Assembly: GCF_965363235.1 (NCBI RefSeq)
Contig: NC_134844.1
Location: 49,286,872-49,350,871, forward strand
Reading direction: 5' to 3'
Length of the DNA stretch: 64,000 nucleotides
Source: Mytilus galloprovincialis
Taxonomy: Eukaryota; Mollusca; Bivalvia; Mytilida; Mytilidae
Position 1 is the stretch's first letter, and each line of letters begins with the position of its first letter. Of this stretch, positions 14,209 through 26,620 are shown in pieces. Under the pieces are notes generated by a model. The model worked only from the letters and a program-made list of their open reading frames with translations. It was not told the DNA's origin and did not search any database. Both the position numbers and the translations under genes were made by a program.

Positions 14209-14938
14209 TGTATCCTAAATAATTAGGATGTTCTTATCCCAAGCATACAAACTTAGCCGTATTTGACACAACCTTTTTCAACTTTTGATCTTCAGTGCTG
14301 TACAACTTTGTACTTTTTTTCGCTTTCGATCTTTAATATCTGGGTGTCACTGGTGAGTCTTGTGTGGACGAGGCGCGTATTTGGCGTATTAAATTTTAAA
14401 CCTGATGCTTTTTGTTATTCATTAATCATGTGTTTCTCTGTCTAATACGTTTTCCTATTTATTTGTATTGTAGTCCTGTAATATTATGTTGTCATTTCTA
14501 TGTTATATTTAACATTGCCATTAAAGTGCGAGGTTTGGCATGCCACAAAACCAGGTTCAACCCACCATTTTTTCCTTTAAAAATGTCCTGTACCAAGTCA
14601 GGAATATGGCCATTGTTATATTATAGTTCGTTTCTGTTTGTGTTACAATTTAACGTTGCGTCGTCTGTTTTGAGTGTAAATTGACATTGCGATAAGACGT
14701 GTCACGGTACATGTCTATCCCAAATTCATGTATTTGGTTTTGATGTTATATTTGTTATTCTCGTGGGATTTTGTCAGATGCTTGGTCCGTTTCTGTGTGT
14801 GTTAGTTACATTGTAGTGTTGTGTCGTTGTTCTCCTCTTATATTTATGCGTTTCCCTCAGTTTTAGTTTGTTACCCCGATTATGTTTTTGTCCATGGATT
14901 AATGAGTTTGAACAGCGGTATACTACTGTTGCCTTTAT
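14209..14938 (-). mobile_element. 730-bp dispersed element inserted in the satellite
   Basis: This non-satellite block interrupts the 68-bp array. TTAACC lies just outside both ends (14203-14208 and 14939-14944), consistent with a 6-bp target duplication, although the motif is also part of the satellite unit. The left end has the hairpin TCCTAA-ATAA-TTAGGA (about 14212-14227). I recognise phrases of a common mussel dispersed repeat, including 'GTCACTGGTGAGTCTTGTGT' and 'GAACAGCGGTATACTACTG'; its usual reading direction is the minus strand. Short frames inside (60-90 codons) have no recognisable domain. Confidence 0.75.
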
Positions 14939-17380
14939 TTAACCACCCACGGTAGGTATAGACAAATACTATTGATAGACTGTGTAAAGGAATACTACTC
15001 TATATCGTATGTTAACCACCGACGGTAGGTATAGACAAATACTGGTGATAGACGGTATATAGGAGCACTTTATTGTATTTAACCACAGACGGTAGGTATA
15101 GACAAATACTGTTGATAGACAGTGCATAGGAGTACTATATTTTATGTTAACCACCGACGATAGGTATAGGCAAATACTGTTGATAGACTGTGTAAAGCAG
15201 TACTGTATCGTATGTTAACCACCCACGGTATAGGTATAGACAAATACTGTTGATAGACTGTGTAAAGGAATACTACTCTATATCGTATGTTAACCACCGA
15301 CGGTAGGTATAGACATATACTGTTGATATACGGTATATAGGAGCACTATATCGTATGTTAACCACCGACGGTAGGTATAGACACATACTGTTGATAGACG
15401 GTATATAGGAGCACTATATTGTATGTTAACCACCGACGGTAGGTATAGACAAATACTATTGATAAACTGTGTAAAGGAGTACTACATCGTATGATAACCA
15501 CCGACGGTAGGTATAGACAAATATTATTGATAGACTGTGTGAAGGAGTTCTTTATCGTATTTCAACCACTGACGGTAGGTATAGACAAATACAACTGAGA
15601 GACGGTGTAAAGGAGTACTATATCGTATGTTAACCACCGACGGTAGGTATAGACAAATACTGTTGATGGACGGTGCAAAGGAGTACTATATCGTATGTTA
15701 ACCACCGACGGTAGGTATAGACAAATATTGTTGATAGACTGTGTGAGGAGTACTATATCGTATGTTAACCACCGACGGTAGGTATAGACAAATAATGTTG
15801 AAAGGCTGTGTAAAGGAGTACTTTATCGTATGTTAACCACCGACGGTAGGTATATATAAATACTGTTGATAGACTGTGTAAAGGAGTTCTTTATCGTATT
15901 TTAACCATTGACGGTAGGTATAGACAAATACTGTTGATAGACGTTGTAAGGGAGTATTATATCGTATTTTAACCACCGACGGTAAGTATAGGCAAATACT
16001 GTTGATAGACGTTGTAAGGGAGTATTATATCGTATTTTAACCACTGACGGTAGGTATAGACAAATACTGCTGAGAGACGGTGTAAAGGAGTACTATATCG
16101 TATGTTAACCACCGACGGTAGGTATAGACAAATACTGTTGATGGACGGTGCAAAGGAGTACTATATCGTATGTTAACCACCGACGGTAGGTATAGACAAA
16201 TATTGTTGATAGACTGTGTACAGGAGTACTATATCGTATGTTAACCACCGACGGTAGGTATAGACAAATAATGTTGAAAGGCTGTGTAAAGGAGTACTTT
16301 ATCGTATGTTAACCACCGACGGTAGGTATATATAAATACTGTTGATAGACTGTGTAAAGGAGTACTATATCGTATGTTAACCACCCACGGTAGGTATAGA
16401 CAAATACTGTTGATAGACTGTGTAAAGGAATACTACTCTATATCGTATGTTAACCACCGACGGTAGGTATAGACAAATACTGGTGATAGACAGTCTATAG
16501 GAGCACTTTATTGTATTTAACCACAGACGGTAGGTATAGACAAATACTGTTGATAGACAGTGCATGGGAGTACTATATTTTATGTTAACCACCGACGATA
16601 GGTATAGACAAAAACTGTTGATAGACTGTGTACAGGAGTACTATATCGTATGTTAACCACCGACGGTAGGTATAGACAAATAATGTTGAAAGGCTGTGTA
16701 AAGGAGTACTTTATCGTTTGTTAACCATCGACGGTAGGTATATACAAATACTGTTGATAGACTGTGTAAAGGAGTACTACATCGTATGTTAACCACCGAC
16801 GGTAGGTATAGACAAATACTGTTGATGGACGGTGCAAAGGAGTACTATATCGTATGTTAACCACTGACGGTAGGTATAGACAGATACTGTTGATAGACGG
16901 TATATAGGAGCACTTTATTGCATGTTAACCACCGACGGTAGGTATAGACAAATACTGTTGATGGACGGTGCAAAGGAGTACTATATCGTATGTTAACCAC
17001 TGACGGTAGGTATAGACAAATACTGTTGATAGACGGTGTAAAGGAGTACTAATTCGTATGTTAACCACCGATGGTAGGTATAGACAAATACTGTTGATGG
17101 ACGGTATAAAGGAGTACTATATCGTATGTTAACCACTGACGGTAAGTATAGACAAATACTGTTGATAGACGGTATATAGGAGGACTGTATTGTATGTTAA
17201 CCACCGACGGTAGGTATAGACAAATACTGTTTATATACGGTATATAGGAGTATTGTATTTTATGTCAACCATCGACGATAGGTATGGACAAAATCCGACA
17301 AATAATGTATATAGACAGTGTATAGGAGTACTGTATTGTATGGTAAACACTGACGGTTGGTATGGACAAATTCTGTATCA
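14939..17380 (+). repeat. 68-bp satellite array, second block
   Basis: The array resumes in the same orientation for about 36 units, dominated by the GTGTAAAGGAGTACTATATC variant. A variant with an extended GTAAAGGAATACTACTCTAT spacer occurs at about 14980, 15260 and 16420. Units decay from about 17,250 and the last recognisable one ends near 17,380. Confidence 0.95.
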
Positions 17381-18540
17381 TGCATCAATTGTAAATAAAA
17401 GTATCATGTGAGTGACACAGGCTCATTGAAGCCTCTAGTTTTGATATTATTAATTTGGAGATCTGGTCTAATTTATCATTTTCTTTATTACATGCATGAT
17501 AACTGCAACAATTGAATTGAAATAAAAGTGATAATATTTCTGTTGTAGGTTATCAAGATTTAGTGTTTCCATACAAGTGACAAAGATTGAACAACAAAAA
17601 CATCTCAAACTTTACAGGACAGAGTAGACTTTTTTCACTGTGCTTAGTTTTGTCTTTATGTCTAAATTATGATACCTTTTAAAAAAACAATAAAATATGG
17701 AATAACATTTATTTCTATCTTATAAAGTGGAGTGAAGAAATAAGGGGTCATTGAAAACATAAGAATATATTGCTATCATATATGCAGATCAGCAGCCCAT
17801 ACATTTGCTATAGCACATAAATATTGGACCAATAATTTCAAGTTGCCTTTTAAAAAAGACCTTATTAATGTTATGCGAGATACCACCAAAGACCACTAGG
17901 TGTTGATCAAATGATATTGTAAATAAGAGGGTTGTCCAAAATATTTCCAACAGCTGTTTGATATACACTACCTTAATCAAACCACAATGGTAAAAAAACA
18001 GTTTTGGTCAGTCTTAAAAGAAGCAAATATAATTTAGAAAAAGTGCAAGCTGTTGATAAAAACTGCAAATAACTGCCAGTCCTAAATGTGGGTGGAGATT
18101 ACCATTTAGCACAAATGAGTTTCTGGACTAAAGAAAGTAATTTCGGCACAAACCGATTATACCCTTTCAAAAACTATGTGTAGTCCCTTTTATAAAAGTG
18201 GCAGATTATCTTTCTATCTAGAGTATCTATGACAACTAACTGCTGCTCCTAGTGACGTTAGTCTTTGGTTTTTGAAAAGATTGGATATATTGTCACAATT
18301 TTTTTCTAAGGTACCGGTCTGATAAACAGGAAGTAGCCAGATTAGCTACTAAATATATGCACACTGAAATATAGTCCCTTAAAATTACCATGGCTGTGTA
18401 CATGTTCAGATACGAACTATGAAAATTTTGTTTATATCTTTAGAGAAGTAAAATCAAGTATGTATGTCTTTAGTTTTGTCAAATTGCTGTCTTGTTTTGT
18501 CCTTTTATTAGGTAACAGTACTGATACAATACTGTAAAAA
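17381..18540. other. AT-rich DNA, no gene recognised
   Basis: No supported coding region. The minus frame at 17789-17980 (63 codons) has no recognisable domain. A segment near 17,880 ('GTGTTGATCAAATGATATTG') recurs near 28,290, so part of this stretch is repeated in the window. Confidence 0.5.
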
Positions 18541-18581
18541 TACGGAGATGTGGTATGATTGCCAATGAGACACCTGATACG
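18541..18581 (+). mobile_element. fragment of the 435-bp mussel repeat
   Basis: GAGATGTGGTATGATTGCCA plus AATGAGACACC matches the left end of the 435-bp family seen complete at 55,106. It directly precedes the TTTTTGTCCG minisatellite. Confidence 0.6.
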
Positions 18582-18862
18582 GTGCTTTTTGTCCGCAATT
18601 CGCTTTTTGTCCGCTTTTGCTTTTTGTCCGATAATTTTGCTTTTTGTCCGAAACTTTTGCTTTTTGTCCGTTGCTTTTTGTCCGTTTTGCCTTTTGTCCG
18701 ATTATTTTGCTCTTTGTCCGAAACTTTTGCTTTTTGTCCGTTGCTTTTTGTCCGTTTTGCCTTTTGTCCGATTATTTTGCTTTTTGTCCGAAACTTTTGC
18801 TTTTTGTCCGTTGCTTTTTGTCCGTTTTGCTTTTTGTCCGATAATTTTGCTTTATGTCCGAT
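18582..18862 (+). repeat. GCTTTTTGTCCG minisatellite with 70-bp higher-order unit
   Basis: The 12-base core GCTTTTTGTCCG repeats with spacers of 2 to 8 bases. Four sub-units (20, 14, 16 and 20 bases) make a 70-bp unit: AAACTTTTGC begins at 18651, 18721 and 18791. Overlapping open frames of 66-123 codons rich in FVR, LSV and FCP are products of the repeat, not proteins. Confidence 0.95.
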
Positions 18863-18999
18863 ATAAAATGTGTATATTTTTGGCAGGTTTCATTTTGAAC
18901 TTCAAAATACCATGTCCTTTTAGGAGTTAAATACAGACCATACTCACATTATAAATGATTTGTACATGAAATTTCATGTCTTTTACAATATATCGCATT

Positions 19000-21031
19000 A
19001 CCTCTAAAATGGCTCGAAGCACTAATATCCTAGACCCGTAGGTGTTGGTCAACAGAGGGCAAGGGGAATACTCTTGTATATCCCTAAGTCTAAAAAACAA
19101 CTATTGAAAGCTGGCTAAACTAAGACATACTCCAGGTAGGCCATTATACCAGAAGAAGAGGTAGTCAAACCCGTATAAATGGCTTATAGCACTTATGTCC
19201 TGGATCTACACGAGTTTATCAGCAACGAATTAAAAGGGGCATGAGTTTCGCCGGTATATCACGAAGTAAAAATAAACCTCATTATTGCCAGCTCTTCAAA
19301 CTAAGAGATTCTCCACGTTGGCCATTATACCAGAGGTATAGGTAGGCAGTGCCTCTTAAATGGTCCATGGGCCATGGCACTTATGTCCTCGACCCGTACG
19401 AGTTGGTCAGAAGAGGGTAAGGGGAATACTCTAGTATATCACACAGTCCACCAAAAATAGTGACGGCTGCCCAAACTAAGACATTTTTAGGTGCGCCCTT
19501 ATACTAGATGTTGGAGTAGTCATTCTCTTAAAAATGGCTCATAGCACTTATGCTATAGACCCGAACGAGTTTGTCAACAATGAGTTAAAAGGGGGATGAA
19601 TTAGCCCGGTATATAACGAAGTTGAAATAAACTGTTGCCCGCTGGCTAAACTAAGAAATTATCCACGCGGGCCATAATATGAGAGGTAGAGGAAGGGATT
19701 GCCTCTATAAAATGACCATGAGCACGTATGACCTAGACCCGTACGAGTTAGTCAGCAAAGTGTAAGGTTGGTACCCTAGTATATAATAAAGTCGAACTAA
19801 ACTATTGCTGGATGGCTAAGAGATTCTCCGCGTGGGCCATGATACCAGAGGTAGAGGTTGTCATTGCCTCTAAAATGGCCTAAATCACTTATTCCCTAGA
19901 GAAGTACGCGGTATCATCAAAGGGTTTAAAAGGGAGTTGGAACCTCTGTTTACAAAGAAGTCGAAATAAATTATTGCCGGCTTGCTTAAATACGAGATTC
20001 TCCAAGTTGGCCATTAATCCTAGGTTAAATGTGTACATTGCCTTTTAAATGGCTGATAAAACTAACGCCCTAGACCTGTACGAGTTTGTCAGCAAAAGGT
20101 TAAAGGGGGGATGCGATGCCTCTTTTTACAACGAAAATATAAATTAAACCGACGGGCCTAACTAAGAGATTCTATACGCGGGGTATTATATCAGAGGATG
20201 AGGTAGGCATTATCTCTAACATAGCCATAACACGTATGTCCCACACCCGTGTAAGTTAATCAGCAAAGGGTAAGGGGGAACCTAAGTATATCACAAAGTC
20301 GAAATAAACTATTGCTGGCTGGCTAAACGAAGAGATTCTCCACATGGGCCATGATACCAGAGGTAGAAGTGGCCATTGCCTCAAAAATGGCCACTTATGC
20401 CGTAGACCCGTACCAGTGCTTCAGCAAAGTGTTAAAAGAGGGAGGTGGTATCTATGTTTACAACGAAGTCGAAATGAATTATTGCCGGCATGCCAAACAA
20501 AGAAATTCTCCACATAGGCCATTATAACAAAGGTAGTGGTGGACATTGCATCTAAAATGGCCCATACTTCTTATTCCATTGATCTGTACGAGTTTGTCAG
20601 CAAAGGGTAAGGAGGGTACCCTGGTATATAACAAAGTCGAAATAAACTATTGCCGGATGGCCAAAAAAAAAAGATGATCCACGTTTATCATGATACCAGA
20701 GGTAGAGGTGGGCCTTGCCTTTAAAATGGTTTATAGCACTTATGCCAGCAAAAGGAAAGGAGGGTATTCTAGTATATCGCAAAGTCGTTATGAAATATTG
20801 CCGGCTGTTCAAACTACGAGATTCACCACATGGGCCATGCTACCAGAGGTATAGGTGGTCATTGCCTTTAAAATAGCCTATAGCACTTATATGGCATATA
20901 CCCGTACGAGTTTGTCAGTAAAGAGCTAAAATGAGGATGTGGTACCTCTGTTCACATTAAAGTCAAAATGACTGTAGCCGGTAGGCCAAACTCCGGGATT
21001 CTCTACGTGGATCATTATACCAGAGGTAGAG
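19000..21031 (+). repeat. satellite of about 175 bp, forward block
   Basis: About 12 diverged tandem units, each running AAATGGCC..AGCACTTATG, then CTAGACCCGTACGAGTTNGT, then a GGTATATNACNAAGTCGAAA segment, then GATTCTCCACGTGGGCCAT and a 'TACCAGAGGTAGAGGT' end. Unit starts fall near 19006, 19179, 19358, 19533, 19709, 19873, 20045, 20217, 20383, 20558, 20726 and 20868. Units are much more diverged than the 68-bp satellite, so this array is older. Confidence 0.85.
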
Positions 21032-21600
21032 GTTTATTTCGACTTCGTTGTAAACAAAGGTAACACCTTTTATTTTTAACCCCTTGCAGGCAAAATCGTA
21101 CAGGTCTTTGGAATTAGTGTTATATGCCATTTTAAAGGCAATTACCATATCTATCTCTGGTAAAATGGCCTACGTGGAGAACCTCTTAGTTTGGCCAGCC
21201 GGCAATACTTTATTTCGACTTTGTTGTAAACAGAGGTACCATCTCCCCCTTTTATTTCATTATTGTCAAACTCGTACGGGTCTAGGGCATAAGTGCTATA
21301 AGAAATTTGTATGGCAATGCCCTCCTCTATCTCTGGTAAAATGGCCTACGTGGAGAATCTTTTAGTTTGGCCAGCCGGCAATTATTAAAGTGTATTTCGA
21401 CTTCGTTGCAAACAGAGGTACCACCTTACCCTTTTAATTCATTGTTGTCAAACTCGTACGGGTCTTGGGCCTAAGTGATCTGTGCCTTTTTTAAGGCAAT
21501 GCCTACTTCTACCTCTGGCATCATACCCCACGTGGAGAATCTCTTGGCCAGCCGGCAATTGTTTATTTCGACTTTTTTATATACCAAGGTACTTCCCTAA
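21032..21600 (-). repeat. satellite of about 175 bp, inverted block
   Basis: From about 21,031 the same units continue as reverse complement: CTCTGGTAAAATGGCCTACG, TGGAGAA, GCCGGCAAT, TTTATTTCGACTTNGTTGTA, then CTCGTACGGGTCTAGGGCAT. Roughly three units are present. The switch point falls in the 'AGAGGTAGAGG' end of the last forward unit. Confidence 0.85.
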
Positions 21601-22412
21601 CCCTTTGCTGACTTACTCGCTGGCTTATCCCTTATTGTAAGTAAGTAAGTTCAATAAATATAAGACTATATGCCAGGTCTTTCTGACAACCAATTACAAA
21701 CAAATTGGGGTTTATCTAATGAGGCTTTTCCCAGGATGCAATTGCTCGTAGACTGTATACAGTTGACCAAATAATCCACAAATTCCGCAAAAGGATCTTT
21801 TAATTATAGGCCATGTCCATTTAGACATTAAGCAACAAAGCCCAGCATGACCGATGCATTTGTCTTTAACATCTCCGATATTGATTCCGCGTGGCCTTCC
21901 AATTGACATGAGTGTCCATTGGTGTTCATTGTTAAACCTTTGGAGCTATATCAGTTTGTGTGGAAATTAAGAGCACGATGACCTTCCCTTGGCGATAACA
22001 ACATGACCAACAACCATATCGTGTGTTACCAAAAACCGTCAGCGATAGTCACACCGACAATTTGCTACCTTCGTGGACAAAAGCCTGGCTTTTCGCTGGA
22101 TCCTAATTAACATCTAGTGTTGTCACTAACATTTGCTGTAGAGATTTAGTTGCACAACATAACAGAAACATTCTTTGTAAATACTCTATGTTGATATTTT
22201 GACATTTGGATGGTTCATATACCAATTGTAGCCGAAAAATGATAATGAAACATTTCTGTTTAATATCGATCTATTGTTGGAATTGTAAATTTTCATATTC
22301 AATTTTTGTTTGTTTAAAGATGACCATTTTAAATAAAGATTTTAATTTTTTAAAAAGCAACTGTTAGACTTCTGCTTTTATTGCCACTCAGTTCATATAA
22401 CCTGTCATTTTA
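21601..22412. other. intergenic DNA, no gene recognised
   Basis: A short (TAAG)n tract lies at about 21,636-21,649. The minus frame at 21712-21909 (65 codons) has no recognisable domain. Nothing else could be assigned. Confidence 0.5.
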
Positions 22413-23432
22413 GTCGAGCCTGTAACTTTTGTTGCAGAAAGCTCGACATATGAATAGTGATCCAGTGGCGGCAACGGCGGCGTAAGTTAACTTCTGAAAA
22501 GCTTAATATTTTAGAAGGTGGAAGAATTGGATGCTTCATACTCTGTATATAGATGCCTCATGTTACGAAGTTTCTGTCAGTCACATGTCCAATGTCCTTG
22601 ACCTCATTTTCATGGTTCAGTGATCACTTGAAAAAAAAGTTCAGAATTTTTGTAATGTTGAATTCTCTCTTATTATAAGTAATAGGATAACTATATTTGG
22701 TATGTGCGTACCTTGCAAGGTACTCATGCCCGTCAGACAGTTTTCACTTGACCTCGACTTCATTTCGTGGATAGGCTAGTATATTCGGTGTATGGAAGGA
22801 CTGTAAGGTGTACATGTCCAACTGGCAGGTGTCATCTGACCTTGACCTCATTTTCACGGTTCAGAGGTTATAGTTAAATTTTTCTGTCTTGGTCTGTTTT
22901 TCTCATACTTTATGCAATGAGTCTACAATATTTGTTGTATGGAATGATTGTAAGGTGTACATGTCTAGCGGGAAGATATCATCTGACCTTGACCTCATTT
23001 TCATGGTTCAGTGGTCAAAGTTCAGTTTTTGAGTTTTGGTCTTTTTATCTAATATTATATGCCAAAGGTCACTATATTTGGTGCATGAAAATATCTTATG
23101 ATCTATATATAAGTCTCCCAGGTTTTATTTGACCATGACCTCAATTTCACGGTTCATTGCACAGTGTTAAGTTTTTGTGTTTTGGTCTGTTTTTCTTAAA
23201 CTATAAGTAATAGGTCAAGTATATTTGTTGTATCGAAGAATTGTTAGCTGTTCATGTCTGCCTGGTATGGTTCGTCTGACCTTTACCTCATTTTCATAAT
23301 TCATTTGATCTTTGTTTAGCTATCTTGGTTAATGTTAAGTTTATGTGGCAGTTGTAATAAATCTTTATACTTAGGGCTATCAACATAATATTAATGATGA
23401 GTAAAGTAGGCGAGACATTTCAGTGTGTGCAC
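22413..23432 (+). mobile_element. TCGAGC-hairpin dispersed element, copy 1
   Basis: The element starts with a two-part hairpin (22414-22446) and continues with tandem segments of about 147 bp. Each segment contains CTGACCTTGACCTCATTTTC, 'ATGGTTCAGTGGTCAAAGTT' and 'GGTGTACATGTC'; the motif TGACCNTGACC falls at about 22837, 22984 and 23131. It ends near 'GTGCACTCTTGTT'. A second copy is at 29,779. I recognise the family as abundant in mussels. No protein is encoded, so the mobilising enzyme is unknown. Confidence 0.75.
22414..22446 (+). repeat. conserved hairpin at the head of copy 1
   Basis: TCGAGC pairs with GCTCGA and, inside it, TGTAAC pairs with GTTGCA across a TTTT loop, with one G-T pair. 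The equivalent hairpin at 29,781 has TGCGAC/GTCGCA, so both sides of the stem have changed together. Confidence 0.8.
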
Positions 23433-25595
23433 TCTTGTTTAAATGTGCTTATTTATCCGAGTCCTGGACTGCTTTCCAGTGGCTTTCATTCGTTTACTTT
23501 TGTGTAAATTTTATACAGATCAGTATTTTTTCAAATGTTTTACCAATATTTTAGCTGCATGTAACATCTTGAACACTCAGAACAGCAAAACAAAATTTAG
23601 ATTTCAGAAATAAATAGCCTTTAGTCATCGACGAATAGCCGATGATTTCAAGAGTTGTTTCCGTTAAAGGATGATTCCTTTTTTTGTGTGCAATACTTGC
23701 TCTTTCGGAGGCTCGAGGGTAATTTCAGCAAAAATTTTATCATTTTTGTTTTCATTACAAATTTTATTTATTACACTAGTAGTTATAACTTTATGAATTG
23801 GCTCAAAAATCAACCCAAAAAATCGAATGATTTTGGCCTCAGATTTATTTTTCAATTGTTTATATCACTGTAAAAGCTCCAAATTGTCTCCCTTTAGTGC
23901 AATAATGACATTTTGTTTTGGCATTAGAATTAAAATGTCTTTTTCAACTCATCGGTGACCTATAGATATTTTTCAAATATGCTTTACGTAAACTAAACAG
24001 TTGTAAAATTAAATCGATTTCTGTAATTAAGTTCTTTTTTTATTTCGATATATATTTCTCTCTATTTCTCCTATTAGTTCAACTTAAAAAAAGTACCTTA
24101 ACAAAAATGGTTGCTTCTTTCGAGGGCAGATTGTGAGCTTAAGTGAACGATAACCCCATTTTTTTATTTGATTTTTCTATTTAGTATATGATAAAAGTTC
24201 ATCTATAGAAAAACAAGCAAAGTCCTACATGTATATTTAAAAAATAATGGATTAATACCCTCCAGTCCCCTTAACGACAAAAAAAAATAAATAGAACATT
24301 ACGTTTAAGTATCACCTACAGTATTTTACAACCTCCATTGGTGATACATTATATGTATTTCTGCTGTTGTTTTATATAAGTTATTGTCCTGAATAAACAT
24401 CTTTATGCGTTTTTGCGTTTTTGCGTTTCAGTTTTTATTGTGAAATTTCTTCAATCAGCCAAGACAAACTTTAAATTTCGCCTTAACGATGTTTTCGCGA
24501 GAAATCCATGTATTATTATTATCGAATTACTACATTTAATCATTGTTTAGTGCCCTAAAATGAGATTTTCCGAGACGCTGGGTTTGAAATGGGATACCCT
24601 ATTTAATTTAAACAATATTTGCAATCTTTTCAAAAAGATGCAGATGGGAATTTTCGTTCCTTATGAAAGTGTTCGCAAGGAGTTAAATTATAAACTCCTT
24701 ATAGGATTATCAAAAAGCAACTATTAAGGACCCCTTGGAATAAAGATCTTCCAAGACAACGTGTTCGAGAGTTTGAGTTTAATTAAAACTTAATTGACGG
24801 AGCAGGATTATCTTACTCTTCCAGTTAACCATACATCATCACAGTTGCATTGGTTCTTGTTGCTCAGATTTTAAATTTCAATGATTTCGTCCGAGACCAC
24901 AATTGTCGTCCCTTGATTTTCGTTATTAGTCCCTAGTGATAACAGTGGGTTACTTGCCAATAATTTTTATACCCCTTCCAAATTTATTTCTCCTTGTTTA
25001 ATGCCTCACATTGTAAGTAGGGGGGGGGGGGGTGAAATTACACTGTAAAAAAATTTGGGTCCAGAATTTTACAGGAAAGTAGTGATTTGGTCCAGCTGAA
25101 AAAGGTTAAAAATTAGCACTTCGGAAGCTGTCAAAAGATTTCAAGACACCCTAAACACAAAATTGTCCATATTTTGAGTTAGACGCGATGAAGTTTTCTA
25201 TAATTTTGATATAATTTGTCCCAAAATTAGTACAACACACTGTAAAAATTTCATTGAGAAAGCGCAGGTGGGATTTTTTTAATTTTCATTTATGTTCTAA
25301 AAGAAATGCACTACGAATTAATTGTGTTCTCGGACCATTTGTTTTGTGGACTGTTGTGTATCTTGTTGTTTTTCATTCAGCTGCGGCTTTGTTGGTTTGT
25401 TTCAACCCTTTTTAGTGTGATTATCCTTTGGTACACTTTGCCTCTCTCTTATATATGATATCGCAATAATTATATATATGTAAGCGTTCATATACATTTA
25501 TATGGATACAATATTGAATTAAAATAGACATAATAATTAGATGAGTGAAAAAAAGAAAATGAAGTAATAATTGTACGTGTGAGGAGTTGGCATTC
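23433..25595. other. AT-rich DNA, no gene recognised
   Basis: No domain or gene-like frame is visible. Frames at 23655-23873 (+) and 23664-23855 (-) overlap each other and have no recognisable content. A run of G lies at about 25,020-25,032. Confidence 0.5.
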
Positions 25596-25597
25596 TT

Positions 25598-25912
25598 ATA
25601 AAAAAGAAGATGTGGTATTATTGCAAATGAGACAACTATCCACAAAAGACCAAAATGATACAGACATTAACAGCATTAGGTCACCGTACGGCCTTCAACA
25701 ATGAGGAAAGCCCATACAGCATAGTCAGCTATAAAAGCCCCGATAAGACAATGTAAAACAATTCAAACGAGAAAACTAACGGCCTTATTTATGTCAAAAA
25801 AAATAAATGAAAAAACAAATATATAACACATAAACAAACGACAACCACTGAATATACAGGCTCCTGACTTGGTACAGGCACATACATAAATAATGTGGCG
25901 AGGTTAAAGTCT
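25598..25912 (+). mobile_element. 435-bp mussel repeat, 3'-truncated copy
   Basis: It begins ATAAAAAAGAAGATGTGGTA and contains the family landmarks AATGAGACAACT, GGTCACCGTACGGCCTTCAA, 'ACGGCCTTATTTATG', 'ACAAACGACAACCACTGAAT' and CTCCTGACTTGGTACAGGC. It stops at GGCGAGGTTA, about 100 bases short of the full copy at 55,106. Confidence 0.85.
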
Positions 25913-26208
25913 TTTACACTAGAAATATTTTAGATCTTGTTATATAGACTAATTCTTATTCATTCTGGTCGTAAGTTAGTCTGTCATCCTCAAACGTGTG
26001 AGCAATGGTGTACGTACACCAATTTGTAGAATACATGGGATATTCAGACTTAAACGAACGTTAAGTCTCAAAGGCATGACTTTTTATTAGTTGTTAGTGG
26101 CTTTGAAATAGCTGTCAGATAACTGCGAGTACTCTCAGATCTGTTCATTGTGACTTTTTGTGTCGGGATGTATAAGTACCCGGCCACGTCCACTTGTATT
26201 TGTGTCTA

Positions 26209-26620
26209 TCTGATGAGTTAAGCCTTTTTCAACTGATTTTTATAGTTCGTTCTTATGTTGTACTGTTATACCACTGTCCCAGGTTAGGGGGAGGGTTGGG
26301 ATCCTGCTAATATGTTTAACTCCGGCACATTATTTAAATCTGTGCCTGTCCCAAGTCAGAAGCCTGTAATTCAGTGGTTGTCGTTTGTTTATGTGTTACA
26401 TATTTGTTTTTCGTTCATGTTTTTACTTAAATAAGGCCGTTAGTTTTCTCGTTTGAATTGTTTTACCCTGTCTTATCGGGGCCTTTATAGCTGACCATGC
26501 GGTATGGCTTTGCTCATTGTTGAAGGTCGTACGGTGACCTATAGTTGTTAATGTTTGTGTCATTTTGGTCTTTTGTGGATAATTGTCTCATTGGCAATCA
26601 TACCACATCTTCTTTTTTAT
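26209..26620 (-). mobile_element. 435-bp mussel repeat, full-length copy
   Basis: A near-complete copy in reverse orientation runs from TCTGATGAGTTAAGCCTTTT to 'ATACCACATCTTCTTTTTTA'. It faces the copy at 25,598, so the two form a loose inverted pair about 300 bases apart. Confidence 0.85.

Noticed and set aside
7862..16592. Many minus-strand open frames of 60-75 codons with similar Y/V/L-rich peptides
   Set aside because: They recur with the 68-bp satellite and read the repeat in successive phases (three units make 68 codons). Stops fall in TTAAC of the unit. Not proteins.
18555..18930. Overlapping frames of 66-123 codons with repeated FAFCP and LFVR peptides, and the mirror set at 27898-28220
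   Set aside because: Several frames of the same GCTTTTTGTCCG minisatellite are open at once because the repeat lacks stop triplets. No start context or domain.
20597..21365. Frames of 61-93 codons at 20.6-21.4 kb
   Set aside because: They follow the satellite of about 175 bp and repeat its phrases (for example MAYVENL); no independent coding signal.
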